Of a stretch of DNA of 36,704 nucleotides, positions 19,600-31,045 are shown piece by piece. Source of the DNA: Chara braunii (taxonomy: Eukaryota > Streptophyta > Charophyceae > Charales > Characeae). The first letter of the stretch is position 1, and each line of letters begins with the position of its first letter. The stretch is taken from NCBI GenBank assembly GCA_003427395.1, contig BFEA01000049.1, forward strand, positions 2,275,608 to 2,312,311, in the 5' to 3' direction. The notes under the pieces are model-generated. The model had not been told where the DNA came from and searched no databases. It worked only from the letters and a program-made list of their open reading frames with translations. Position numbers and translations under genes: made by a program.

Positions 19600-19624
19600 N
19601 NNNNNNNNNNNNNNNNNNNNNNNN

Positions 19625-19671
<47 letters not shown>

Positions 19672-19735
19672 GTAAAATCAAAACTGAATTGAATCAATCA
19701 ATTCATCAAATGTCAGATCAATCTTTTTACTTCCT

Positions 19736-19788
<53 letters not shown>
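19507..19788. repeat. (GT)n-(GA)n microsatellite with assembly gap
   Basis: GT runs from 19,507 to about 19,526, GA to 19,668 with 25 N at 19,600-19,624, and a second GA tract at about 19,738-19,788. The gap lies inside the pure GA tract, so the true length is unknown. Arg-Glu open frames here are artefacts. Confidence 0.95.
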
Positions 19789-19794
<6 letters not shown>

Positions 19795-22083
19795 TCCGTC
19801 GTTTGCCTCCAGATTTTCTGCGTCACCTGTCGCGTTTGTTTTTGCGAGCGAAGCCGGAACAGGTCATCTAGTACCAATAAAGATTCATTGCATATTGCGT
19901 TGACCCTGTCAAGGCCCACATGGAACATGTTCATTCGTCACACCCATCTCCCGCTCGCCCTCCCTCAACTGAAGTGGAGGTGGAGAAAGTGAAGGGGATC
20001 AATACATGTGGTGGGCACTGACTCCTCGATCTCTATGCCCGTGCCTGCTAATTCTCTTTTGGTCCTTGAACGTCAGTGTTGGTGTGCTTATGTGTGGTTT
20101 TGAGAGTCATGTTACGATCCTGGTTACTTCTGAAGTGCAAATTCACAAGGAAAGACAATGCCACCCGATTGCAAAGAAATGAAAGGACTTGCAAAGGGGT
20201 AGAGACCCAAGAAGAAGAAGGAAGAAGAAAGAAAGAAGAAGAAGAAGAAGAAGAAGAAGAAGAAGAAGAAGAAGATGATGTACACCAGCAAGACCAATGA
20301 CAAATTCCTCTTCTTTCTCCACTTTCCTCCTCCTCGTCTCCGCCAATCTTATTTTCTCCCAATTAGTAATAATAACAATGAGTGGTTGAACCAGAATCAA
20401 TATCCAAAGTTCCCTCTTACTGCCAGCTTAACAAGAGGTCCACCATAGCCATGGCCTGCCTCTCCTTCTTCCTCACACAGGCCTAGGCTATGGCGGACTA
20501 CTAAGGGCTCTGCCCTCCTGTGCAAAAGACAACACAAAGCAGCTATGGCTGCTGCTTTTCAGGACGTCATGCCTGACTCTGCCCCGAAGCTTCTTTGGTG
20601 CGGCACTACCCCAACTGGGGCCTTCCATAACAAGGTGATGAAGATGGTGTCCACCATAGCCAGGTAGGTACCTTGCCACTCTCCTCCCTTGCCCCCTTCT
20701 TCCTCCTCCTCAAGCTGGGCTGCTCGCCATAGCCAGGCAGAGCGCCCAGCTCTCATCCTTCCTCCCAGGCAGTGCTATGAGAACCATCGCCCGCTCAAGC
20801 AGCATGATGCCCGAACTTGCATACCGCAAATGAGGTAGAGTCCAGCACTCTACCTGGAGATAAAGCGGCCTACTTGCCTCTTGGGCGGTGACTTCCAGGC
20901 CGCGCGGTGTCCAAGCAACCGTATCTCCCCCCTTTCGGAGGGAAACATCATTGCAGGCTCTGATATTGTCCGCACAGGCCCTAGACTCAGGCTACTTGGA
21001 CTGGTACCCGCTTACCTTTAGCCTACCGCTACTGGGCCTCTGAAAATGCCAACTTTTTGTCTTCTTCTGCTTGGCCTCCAGTTCCCGACACATCTACCTG
21101 CTACTTGGTTGTTTTTCCCCCGCTTCCCTACCCCCACTGCTTGAGTGTTTTCCCCGCTGCAACCCTCAAAGTCACGGGCACGCTGCGGGCCTCACAAAAC
21201 ACAAGTGCCCTGTCAGGCCACACACACACTCAGGCAGACGTGCACTCAGACAGGCAAATGGACCAGCAAGCACGCTCACACACACACAGACTTAGAAAAC
21301 TCAGCACAACTCGGGAATCTCATCAAGGCATACATTACAGCGGCAAAACCCAGAAATCAGCAGTGTTCTCAGTCTGTCTTTTGGCAGGTCATTACGGTAA
21401 AATTCAATAATATAAACCTGCAAGTATGAGCTGCTCATGCAAACGGAGTAAAAGGGTGCATAACATATTTGAGTGAATAGAAGGAAAGGCCAGCCATAGT
21501 CGAACTTGGGGGCGGCAGGTGATAGGGAAGGAGAAAGGAGAGGAGCAAAAGAAAGAGAGAGACAATAGAAGAGGGAAGACAGAGAGAATCATTTGGTCGC
21601 AATGGCTGAGGGTCAGGGGCAACTCCAGAGTTCATGGTCTTCTACCTGTGTCAGAACTACATCTAGTAGTTAAGAATGTAATTTGCGCCTCGGCTGCTCT
21701 TTTTTTCCTTGTCTTCTTCCCATCTGTCTCTCCGCAAGTACTTGGCTTCATCTTTTTCTCTGAAGGTTATCAGCCATGGGCATAACCCCGCCTCTGACTC
21801 ACCAATTGTGGGGTTCTGTTGAAGGGATGTTGTTGGGAAGTTGGATATAAATAAACAGGCCAAGTTTGGTCTTGATACGATGACACTTTGCAGGCGCCCG
21901 CTGATTATGCTGTTTTCGAATCAGATATGAATCTCTATTGAAGTGTCAATTGAGTTCTGCTTCGTTGATGCTTTTGTCCTCAGGTCGCAATTCTTGCGTT
22001 GAACAAGCTTGTTAAACAATCGTAAGTCGCCATCCCTCCATTCACACCGTTTTGCCCATGCCTGGTCCTCCACCCGCTCACCC

Positions 22084-22084
<1 letters not shown>
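19789..22084. other. No gene recognised; (GAA)n at 20,205-20,276
   Basis: Includes a GAA/AAG triplet tract (20,205-20,276) and a CA-rich stretch (21,215-21,290). The segment 20,440-21,030 has repeated GCCATAGCC-type motifs and CTACTGGGCCTCTG, which also occurs at 31,759-31,772, so it may hold a decayed LTR. Boundaries could not be set. Confidence 0.4.
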
Positions 22085-22155
<71 letters not shown>

Positions 22156-22169
22156 CTCTCTCTCTCTGC

Positions 22170-22232
<63 letters not shown>
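22085..22232. repeat. (CT)n-(CA)n compound microsatellite
   Basis: CT runs from 22,085 to 22,189 with small interruptions, then CA from 22,190 to 22,232. Open frames of Ser-Leu and Arg-Glu are artefacts of the repeat. Confidence 0.95.
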
Positions 22233-22236
<4 letters not shown>

Positions 22237-22389
22237 GTTTTGTTGGCAGCATCTTGAGACCCCAATTAAAACTCCCCCTCCCTTCCTCCCTTCCCACCCT
22301 CCCCTCTGGTTTATGCGCAATTCATTTTGAGACCTCCAGTCCATCCTCCCTACTAAAAGGGCCTTTACCTGAAATAGGCCTCAGGCCTT

Positions 22390-23528
22390 GTAAAAGTAAC
22401 GCAGCACAGACCTTGTAAAAGTAAAGCATTGTGAAAAGGTATCTCGCCAGGGCTCAGAAACGTGAAAGCGGGTCAAAAGTCAAGTTCTCTACCAGCAGGC
22501 ACATCTAAATCTAAGGCCAAGGGCATTGTCAAAAGACTTACCTGTTCACCAGGAGTTGTGTATGTCATGTCTGTTCGGGTAAGAATGTGTCTGTACGTGC
22601 AGGCAGTGTACCTGTTCGTGCAAAGGNAAGTGTCTGTTCAAGCAGTGAATGTGTCTGTTCGTTAGAGTTGTGCCTGTCCGAAAGTAAAGTCAATAGGCAC
22701 AGTNCCAGTTTTGGTCTAAGTCAAGGGGTCAGTCCAGATCCAGACTTTCAAGTCCAAATCCTGGCCAAGAGGCCTNAGCAGCAGTTGAACTTCATTGGGA
22801 CTATACTGGGACANATGCAATGCAGGGTCTGGGACAAAGGACNGGCCGAATTGAGCCAATGCAGACCCAGCGAGGAGTGGCCAGCACTATAAAGGAAGCT
22901 GCCTGCCTCATTCCTCGCCAGATCTCCACTGGCTGCAATGNGTGGAAGTGCTGGTGCACTTGTGCGCTGAGTCAGGAGGAGCAGCGCTGGAGGTAGAAGA
23001 TGCGCTGAAGGAGGGAGGAAGAAGCCTGTACGCTGGAAGTGATGCAGCCATAGCTGCCCAGCGAGTTNGTATTAGTAGTAGTGGGTTAGCATGTAGCTAT
23101 GAGTAGTATTCAGAGTAGATCCTCATGAGTGAAGAGTGTGTATGCATCGTAGGAGGAAGGGACTGAGGCGGGGAGTGTTCATTCAAGGTTCGGCTATGGA
23201 AGATACTTACCTGAGTTGGATGTGACCTGCAGAGGTGTTGCTGATGAGTAGTGTCCACATTGATGACTTGGAGACTATCTGCAGGAGTAGCGCTGATTCA
23301 GTGGAAGTCATATTGATGAATTGACAAGAGATTGGTGTTGCGCTGATGAGCGCTGGACTCAGGGGAACTTTGAAACACTTTGTATTCATATTTCTGATAA
23401 TATAAGCTGTGAAACTCGGTCCTCTTCTCATCTACCTTTGTCTATGACTTGAGACTATTGATCGTGGTGTGTGAGGATGATGCATGACATGTACACACTT
23501 GCGTGAAAGGGTCCCCAGGACCCATGCA
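22390..23528 (+). mobile_element. 5' LTR of Ty3/gypsy element A (left edge uncertain)
   Basis: The right end is CCATGCA at 23,522-23,528, four bases before a Met-type primer-binding site. A TATA box (TATAAAG, 22,888-22,894) follows GGCCAGCACTATA, shared with the element D LTR. A plausible 3'-end region with AATATAAGC lies near 23,398. The left edge is unknown; 22,390 (TGTAAAAGTAACGC) is one candidate. Seven single Ns between 22,627 and 23,068 show poor base calls. Degenerate GTGTCTGTTCG repeats lie at about 22,565-22,665. Confidence 0.5.
22888..22894 (+). promoter_or_regulatory. TATA box in element A LTR
   Basis: TATAAAG in context GCCAGCACTATAAAGG, about 640 bp before the LTR end. Confidence 0.55.
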
Positions 23529-23532
23529 AATT

Positions 23533-23546
23533 TGGTATCGGAGCAG
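23533..23546 (+). promoter_or_regulatory. Primer-binding site, initiator-Met tRNA type (element A)
   Basis: TGGTATCGGAGCAG closely matches TGGTATCAGAGC, the usual plant LTR-retrotransposon site complementary to initiator tRNA-Met, with one base changed. It follows the LTR end after AATT. Confidence 0.75.
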
Positions 23547-24503
23547 ATGCTCGCTACTCTCATAGCGTTGGTCTGATCCAGGCCGGCGCGAAGAAGTGGT
23601 GATCGAGGAATACCGAAGGAGGGAGGAGGAGAAGAAGATTGTTGATAGTGGGGGAAGCAGGCCGAAGAAGAAGTGGCAAAGTCTACTTACCTGGAGTGTG
23701 CGGAGCGTCGTGGAGCACCATCGGCGGTATCTTCAAGAAGAGAGAAGCACCTCCTTTTCCCTGAACCTGCATGCATGTGTGTGTCCCCTACCTTCTCTCT
23801 CTCTGACCCTCTGAAGGTGACTGCTGCTGATCTGGTCAGGAGTCGAAGTCTGGATCTGGGGTGTCATAGCTGTCAGGTCTGAGCCGTCAGAGTCTGATGA
23901 CCCAAGGGTGATGTGTCAGGGACTGGTCTCACTAAAGTAGGTGGTCCAGCATTCTGCGAATAGGAGTAGGTCTCTCTCCTATCTCTCTTAATTGGCAGGC
24001 TGGGTATCGTCATCAAGAACCAAGGATCGATGTGGGGAGTGGCAATGTGCCACATCAGATAGCATGTACCAGGCAGTATAAGGATGATATTGAGTATCTA
24101 CAGGGCCTGTTGAGCCCGAAAGAAAGAACAGGGTATACGAAGTATCTCTGCCTGGTTGGATAACTGAACCATCTGAATCTGCGCTGTACTCCATACCTGC
24201 ATCAGACACCCAGCAAGTTAGTACCAAAAAAAAAAAAAAAAAAAAAAAAGAGAGAAGACAACGGGAACACATTACCAAACGTTCGATCCAGGAGGCCACG
24301 CAGCACATCAAAAAAAAGACATATTCAAGTTCATTGTAGTTTGATCTATTGTTGATTGTACGCAGCAACTTCTACCGTTAAACAAAAAAAAAAAAGGGGA
24401 AAGGGAAGGTATAAGTACTCCATTACCGCAAGTCAAGACCAAGTCTGTAAGTGGGATCGTACCTTGGTGACCCGGCGGAGGATCTCCTGTGCCGGCAGTC
24501 ATC
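23547..24503 (+). other. Leader of element A; no gene
   Basis: Untranslated leader between the primer-binding site and the gag ATG. It contains A24 (24,226-24,249) and a shorter A tract near 24,383. An imperfect GTGGCA-AT-GTGCCAC inverted repeat lies near 24,041. Confidence 0.5.
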
Positions 24504-26600
24504 ATGGATGACTATCCCATCCAGGGCCTGTTGGCCCTTACTGTATAATTGGGGCCCCTGTTCAGGCTGATGTTCCCACTGGGGTTCGGACGTGTGTGCA
24601 CGTCCCGCATGCTGATGCGGTCAGGGACAGTGAAGCCTGGCCCCACACCTGCGGAGCAAGCCGAAATTGACCGCAGGCTAGCAGAAAAGAAAAAAGAAAA
24701 GGAAGCAAAGAAAAAACAGAAAGAAGAAGAAGCAAGAAAGAAAACGAAAGAGAAAATGGACAGGGAGTTAGAAGAAGAATTGAAAAGTATAGAAGAAGAA
24801 GAAGAAGAAGAAGAACAAGAAGAAGGAGAAGTGTTGGAAAGACGTCGTCGCCAAGACATATCGGAAAGCAGTACCACGACCCGCCTTCCCGTTGAACCGT
24901 TGAACTGGGGAAGCCAGTACTACTACTCCAGCGAGCCGTTAAAAGAATCTGATGAAGACTGAGATACGTTCATCGCCAAGTTGGCCACTATTAAAGACAC
25001 CGTTGAACGAAACTCGATGTTGGAAGAGAAACGGGCTGAGCTAAATCGCAGGCTGTTGGCCGCTAGACGGCAAGAGGTGGAAGAAAAGAAAAGATTGCAG
25101 GCAGAAGGGGATAAATTGCAGAAAGCTCTAGAAGCGCAAAAGGAAAACCCCTCTGCAACTGAAGCACAACTTGCACTCCTCAGGGAGGCCGTCCTCAACA
25201 CGAGGCAAGACATGGACTTAATGCGGCAGACCTTGCAACGTGTAGAAACAAATCGGGTTGAATTTGAGAATGTATGGAATAACTTCGTAGAAAAGTCAGC
25301 AAAGGACGTTGACCAACATGTGCAAACTTACATCCAGGCTTTGGACGAACATATTAATAAAGTCTTCACCCCAGAGGTCGTAGAGAAGATTGTAAAGGGA
25401 GTTGGAGGCGACGGAGGAGATGGAGATGGCGACGGCGATGATGACAAGAAAGGAAAGAAGAAGATTGAGGATTCAAAGGGTCAACCTTCCCAGGAACCCG
25501 GACAGACTAACAAGATTAAGCTTAAACTGCCATGGAACTACACTGGAAAGAAAGAAGAGAGTGTGTTGCACTGGGCGGCGACAATTGAAACTTATGTGTA
25601 TGGACAACGAATTCCATACTGGGACAGGGTATTGATGGCAACCTCGTGCATGGGAGGCGACGCCATGAGCTTCGCCATCTCGCTGCAAAAAGAGGCGGGA
25701 TGCAGCTCTATGGTAGAGTATTCACAACAGACCCGTATTGAGGATTTCCTTAAAACGATAAGAGAGAGATTTGAGGACAAGAACTTGGCAAGACGCACAA
25801 AAATGTTGATCCTCAGCCTTCCTAACAGGAAATGGAAGAGTACCTCTGCACTAAAGGCAACTATGGATGAACTATTGCAATGCCCTGATCACGGATTGAC
25901 GTCGGCCCAAATCTTGAACAGCTTTGCACGAGCGCTCCCGGATCCCCTAAGGACACAACTCTATCCCCGTACCAAGGAAGAGGAGATGACATATGAGAAG
26001 TTCGGCAAGATCACCATAGATCACGTCGGCTTCCTCGCTGAAGCAAATTATTGCCATTACTGGAAGGATCTGCAAGCGGGTAAGAGATGGCAAAACCGCA
26101 CCATCTCAGGGTCTATACCTGGGAAAGACGGTCTCCTTCTAACCTTTGAAGAAGGAGGCGCCGAGACCATCTCCTGGGATCAGGTAGATTATGGTCTCGA
26201 TGAACCCAACAGACCGGTAGCTCTGGAGGGGAGTTATGCGGTTGTTGCAGCCCGCGGGGGAGGGCGTGGCCGAGGAAGAGGTCGCGGCCGTGGTGGACAA
26301 GGATTCGGCACCCAGAGGGGTGGTGGTGAAGAATGCCACTACGTGGGAGGAAGGGGAAATGGTCCGTCATACGGTGGCCGTGGGTTCTTACTCCACCTGG
26401 GGTAGAGGAAGAGGCTCATGGTACAACAAGTGGGATAAGCCATACCCACCACATCCAGGCCTACCGGAAGGAGAGCCTTGGAAAGAGTTGGGAATTACCG
26501 AAAAGTCTGGGCCGAAAGGAAGAAGGCAGATCAATGCCTCAAATGTGGGGACCCCGACCACATTGTCCCTTATTGCCCTGACTATAGGGGGGCAAAAGGG
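24504..26600 (+). pseudogene. Ty3/gypsy gag of element A with RGG box and zinc knuckle; broken
   Basis: ATG at 24,504 (MDDYPIQG). In-frame stops lie at 24,546-24,548 (TAA) and 24,960-24,962 (TGA, where DED*DTF suggests a lost Trp). The rest is open to 26,405. Order: a Lys/Glu-rich coiled coil with a poly-Glu run, a second long coil (about 25,010-25,330), a Gly/Asp linker, the capsid-like domain from LKLPWNYTGKKEESVLHWAATIETYV to about 26,060, and an RGG/RG box (GGGRGRGRGRGRGG). Two compensating frameshifts between about 26,385 and 26,520 separate this from a CCHC knuckle CLKC-x4-H-x4-C at 26,535-26,576, back in the original frame. Gag would form particles and bind RNA through both the RGG box and the knuckle. 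Not translatable as one protein now. Confidence 0.8.
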
Positions 26601-26614
26601 AACAGCCAGTAGAG

Positions 26615-27800
26615 GTGCTAGTTGCCTCTACCGGGGCTTCAAATGTTGAAAAATCAGAATCCTCCCATTCGAAGGCCCCAATGGCAGAAACTGAAGAGGA
26701 AGGAAGTCCCCATCTAGTGCACTGTCCAGAGGTGGCAAATGTATGCATCTCTCTAGATGGATCCCTCGCCGGCATGGGTGATGAGTTGGCCGCTCGTCGC
26801 CAAGCGTGGACTGAAATGCGAAAGAAAAAAGGACAACTAATACTTGCAGATCTTGAAATAAATCGAGTCAGAGTAGGAGGTATGATAGACAGTGGTTCTA
26901 CACGCAGTTACATTAGTAAGAAGGGTTTGCAAAAATTGTGTCTTGGGCTTAAGGTTAAGAAGTTAAATGAGTCCATTGTAAGTAAGCTAGCTAATAGTAG
27001 CGAAACCATTATGGATCGATACGTTGAGGGGGTACAAGTATACTTTCGGCTAGAGGCAGAGGGGAAGGTGGAACGCGTTCTCCACTCTCTGACCTTCTTG
27101 GTGGAGGATAACTTGCCCTTTGATGTGTTGTTAGGAATGGATTGGGGTGAGGCTGCACATGCGGATCTAAAGTTAAGGGAACATGAATGTTGGCTTCCAA
27201 GTCCGCAAGGAGGTAAGAAGAAAATCCGCCTCTATCATGAATCTGGAAAGGAAAGCAGCCTAGCTCACTGTTGTATGAGTGCCCCAGCGTTCGCTCGCCA
27301 TGTTAAGAAACATACCTTGTACGATCAAGTCTTTGTTGCATATGTGCGCCCAGTAAAGGAAGGGGAAGCTAAAGAAGAAGTCAGGTCCCAAGAAATTGAG
27401 AGGATCCTGAAAGAGTTCGCAGATGTGGCTAAAGCCCTAAGCGGTGTGGTGGAAAGACCAATCCGCCACCGCATTGATATCATTCCAAGGAGCGCACCCT
27501 CGAAGGGGCCTATCTATCGTATGTCGCCCCAAGAATTGGATGAATTGCGAACCCAACTCGATGAGTTGCTGAAAAATGGTTGGATAAGACCTAGCTCCTC
27601 GCCCTATGGTGCGCCTGTGCTCTTTGTGCCTAAGAAAGATGGCGGCGCTCGCATGTGTATAGACTATAGGAGATTAAATTATATAACCGTAAAGAATGCC
27701 GAACCATTACCGCGAATAGACGATTTGCTGGATGGCGTGCAGGGTTGCAAAATCTTTTCGAAGATTGATCTAAAATCCGGCTACCATCAGATTGAGGTTG
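26615..27800 (+). pseudogene. Ty3/gypsy pol of element A: protease and N-terminal half of RT, truncated
   Basis: One open frame. The aspartic protease has [12 protein letters not shown] (active-site DSG) and, about 75 residues on, [12 protein letters not shown] linker leads to [67 protein letters not shown], then [18 protein letters not shown] stops there, before the YxDD catalytic motif, at about 27,800. Beyond that the frame stays open to 28,150 but reads antisense sequence of element B. RNase H and integrase are missing. The protease motif looks intact; RT cannot be active without its catalytic Asp pair. The frame is offset from gag, and the frame starts inside the spacer without a clear ATG of its own. 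Confidence 0.85.
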
Positions 27801-27812
27801 AGCTGGAAGAGC
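27800..27812. other. Tail-to-tail junction of elements A and B, both inside RT
   Basis: Plus-strand homology to RT ends after YHQIEVE at about 27,800. Minus-strand homology to RT of a different element ends after SPTFESHLQ at about 27,812. No LTR, target duplication or spacer lies between. The A and B gag and protease sequences are clearly different families, so this is not a simple palindromic fold-back. Confidence 0.7.
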
Positions 27813-29233
27813 TGAAGGTGGGACTCGAAAGTGGGGCTATAGACAAGGATATCATCGAGGTAAACAACGACGCAGACTTCGAGGAGGTCGCGAAAGATGT
27901 GGTTCATGGTGGATTGGAATGTGGCGGGGGCGTTGGTGAGTCCGAAGGGCATCACAAGGAACTCGTAGTGCCCAAATCGAGAATGGAATGCGGTCTTGTG
28001 GGTGTCCTCCTCGCAGATGCGGATCTAGTGAGAGTCACTGCGGAGGTCAATTTTGGTAAAATATTTGGCTCCACGGAGCGATCAAGAAGCTCGGAGATCC
28101 GAGGTAGGGGGTATTTGTTCTTGATCGTGATCCGATTCAAGGCGCGGTAGTCTGTGCACATTCGGAGTTCCGATGTTCCGCCTTTCTTGACGAAAAGGCA
28201 GCTTGTGCCGAAGGGAGATGAACTTGGCTTAATGAATCCTTTTTCAAGGAGTTCATTGAGTTGCCGCTTCATTTCTTCGGCTTTTGGAGCGGAGAGTTGG
28301 TACGGAGGGCAGCAAGGTGGAGTGACCGAGCTCCAAATCGATGGTGTAAGACACACCACGATCCGGAGGTAATCCGACGGGTAAGGACTCGGGGAAGATG
28401 TCCTTGAACTTGTCGAGGATGGAGGTGAGGGCGGGGTTGGAAGGGGGGGCTTGGTCGGGTTTGTCCGTTGAAAGCAAGACCTCCGAACGCTCGCGATCAA
28501 GGACAAGGCAATAGTAGGTGGAGTTGGGATACGTACGAGCCATGTGAAGGAATTGGTGCGCGATGACGGAGCTTGGGGAGGGGGGATAGGGGAGATAGGG
28601 AATGTCGATGCGGTTGGTAAGGCGGATGAAGTGGAAAGAGTATGGCATGTAGCAGTCCAGCCACGATGTTCCCAAAATGATGTCGCACATTAAGTGCATC
28701 ACATCGAATGAGACCTGACTGTGGAGGGTTTTGACAGTCATGGTGGTCTCGGGAAACGTGCTGTCTACGACGACGGCGGTGTCTTTGTCCCCTAAACGAA
28801 TCGTAATCGGGGAGTCGTAACCGGTAGAGGTAAGACCGGCTTTCCTGACACACGCGTCGGTGATGAAGTTACCAGTGGCTCCAATGTCGAGGAGGGCCCG
28901 AAACTTAGTCGTAGACGCACCAAGGGTGGCGGTGATGAATTTGAGGTGAAAGGGTGATGAGCTGGCGGTGGAGATAATGGTGTTGAGGCGGCGTTGTTCA
29001 TTGCCTAATTGGACAAGCCGATCGAGTTGGGCTTGTTCCTCAACAACGTCAGAGAAGGTGACAGAGGATGGATTTGGAAGGAGGGTTGCGGAACATGTGG
29101 TGGTGAGGGGGGCGTCAGGCGACGAGGGTTGCGACACTTGGGGGTCATCCGGTGGGATGTGCGGCACTGGAGAGGGGGGATGCAGATGTATTGTCGATGC
29201 CAAATGGGTCACCGGTGGGGTGGAGATCGTCAC
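27812..29233 (-). pseudogene. Ty3/gypsy pol of element B: protease and RT, frameshifted and truncated
   Basis: Minus strand. The protease region has RALLDIGATGNFI, where the usual DSG/DTG is DIG, then CDIILGTSWLD. RT starts with LDKFKDIFPESLP and VSYTIDLELGH. A frameshift near 28,300 leads to [60 protein letters not shown] second shift near 28,060 leads to a frame with KIDLRSDSH, an in-frame TAG (28,027-28,025; a Gln is usual here), [34 protein letters not shown] and the catalytic [11 protein letters not shown]. It ends at the junction with element A. RNase H and integrase are missing. Not functional. Confidence 0.85.
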
Positions 29234-29300
29234 CGATGGGATGGCCGACAGATTAGTCGTCGGTGCCGGGACGGGTTCATGGTGATACTAGGGATGGTGT

Positions 29301-30837
29301 TCATGAGGAGGAGGGACCGAGAGTGGCGGATGCGGAGGTGGCGGGTCGGGGGGCNNCAGACCTGGGTGCGTGACCTGTGAACTGTCCGGCATTTGGACAG
29401 TTTGTTTGTAGATGTCCTAACTGTCGGCACCGGAAACAACCACCCTTGGCTTGGAGGTAGGTTCGCTCCTCCGGCGTGAGTTTCGTGAGACGGGTTGGGT
29501 GGGTGTTCATGGGAGGATGGCTGGAGCGTTCTTTCTTTTCCATTCGCATGAGGTGAATGGCGGAGAGTTCGTCAGAGGAGAGTGATGTGGTGTCTAGTGG
29601 GTCGGAGAGGATGTCGAGGTCGGGGGCAGAGAACTCGTTCGAGGAGGCAGAGAGAGAGGTTTCGTCGGCGATGTTATGAAAGAATCGTGGGCGGGGTGGG
29701 GCGGATGTGAGTGCATCCCTGTACGGGGTGAGGAATTTGTCTAGGTGAATGGCGCGGTTGAGGAGATTGGAGAGGGACATTGGGGGGTCGTGGACGAGGG
29801 AGGCAGCTAGGTCCTTGCGGCATCCCCGCTTGAAGCGGGAGATAGAATGCGGCATCGCTGACGTAGTCAAGGGGGATGTGTTGCCGCAACGCATGGACGT
29901 ATTGGACAAAGTGGTCGGTCGGGCCGTTCTGTCGAAGACGGCGTAATTGCTTAAAGTAGTCATCGACCGTCTTTTGTGGTCGGAATGTGCAGGTGATGAG
30001 ATTGGCCCATTGAAGGAAGGAATGGGGTTCCTCGTTTGCGTGTTGGCGGTTAGCTCGTTCAGTGTACCACCAACGAGCGGCGCCTTCGTGTAGCCTGGTG
30101 CTGGCAATAGGGAGCCAGTGTGTGACAGGGACGTTGTGGAGGGAGAAGGCGTCGAATAGTTTGTTGAGAAAGACGAAGACGTCCTTTTGGGGAAGGCCGG
30201 TGAAGGGGGGGATATCTGTTGACCGGAAGGATGGGGGAATGTTACCCGTTGATGGTGTTGTGGTGGCGAGGGTGTTGAAATCAAGTTTGGGTGAGGAGGA
30301 CGGTACTAGGGTGAAGTCGGTAGTGGGATTGGTCGGGAGGAGTGTGGACGGAGGTGTTGGGATAACGGGTAGCAGGGCTTGAGGTGTGGGGGTGATCTGG
30401 GTATGGGTGGACGTGATAGTGGATGCAGTCATGAGGGGTTTTGACTGGGAGGGAATGGTTGATGACTGTGTGACGGCGGGGGTTGTTGTCTTGGTGACCA
30501 AGGTGGAGGTAGTGGTGGATGAAGGTGGAGGTGTGGATGATATGCTAGCAGAGAGGGGGGTGGATGTGGAGGACAAGGTGATTGGTGTAGACGTGGAGGC
30601 GGAGGATGGGGGAAGGGTGGTGGCACCCGAGGTGAGGGGGGGGGATGTGGTGCTGACGACCTGGATGGCGGGGGTGTGAGTTTCAATGGTGGTCACGCGA
30701 GCAGAGATGGTGGAAATGGATGTTTTGATGTCGTCCATGGATGATTGGAGAGATGTCATCATGCGGAAAAGAGCCGCGAGGTCGATGGTGACATCGGGTG
30801 CTGGTGTTTGCTCGCCTGCGAGGTTGTGGGAGAACAA
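29301..30837 (-). pseudogene. Gag of element B: S/T/P-rich N-terminus, capsid-like domain, zinc knuckle; frameshifted
   Basis: Minus strand. The open frame begins near 30,837 at a non-ATG codon (TTG), so the true start is uncertain. After a short coiled segment (about residues 15-55) comes roughly 130 residues of Ser/Thr/Pro low-complexity sequence. The retrotransposon gag domain follows: TDIPPFTGLPQKDVFVFLNKL, EGAARWWYTERA, FLQWANLITCTFRPQKTVDDY, QHIPLDYVSDAAF. A frameshift near 29,860 moves to a second frame (SRFKRGCRKDLAASL), ending with a CCHC knuckle CFRC-x4-H-x4-C near 29,395-29,440. Two Ns lie at 29,355-29,356. The domain shape is that of plant Ty3/gypsy gag; it would assemble particles and bind RNA if intact. 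Confidence 0.8.
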
Positions 30838-31045
30838 GAATTAATTTTGAATAAATTAATTTGAATTTATTCGAAATTAATCCGCGAGTGTATTTTTCAA
30901 GAAAATACGAAAGCAAATTTTCAGGAATTTCCAAATGAAGAAAAAGAATAATTAATTCCGAGAAAAATAAATTCTGACGAAATTTATTCGAATTTACATT
31001 CGGGGTAAAATTTTATAATTTCGAAAAGGTGCAAGGAAAATAAGC
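30838..31045. other. AT-rich island upstream of element B gag
   Basis: About 200 bp of TTAATTT/AATTTATTCGAA-type sequence, sharply richer in A and T than its flanks. On the minus strand this would be the element B leader. No primer-binding site with a TGG start could be identified. Confidence 0.5.

Noticed and set aside
19431-19934. Arg-Glu and Ser-Leu repeat open frames
   Set aside because: Simple GA/CT microsatellite translation, and one spans the N gap.
21921-22330. Ser-Leu/His-Thr and Arg-Glu open frames
   Set aside because: Translations of the CT/CA compound microsatellite.
27812-28150. C-terminal extension of the element A pol frame past the RT
   Set aside because: It is an antisense reading through element B and has no RT, RNase H or integrase motifs.
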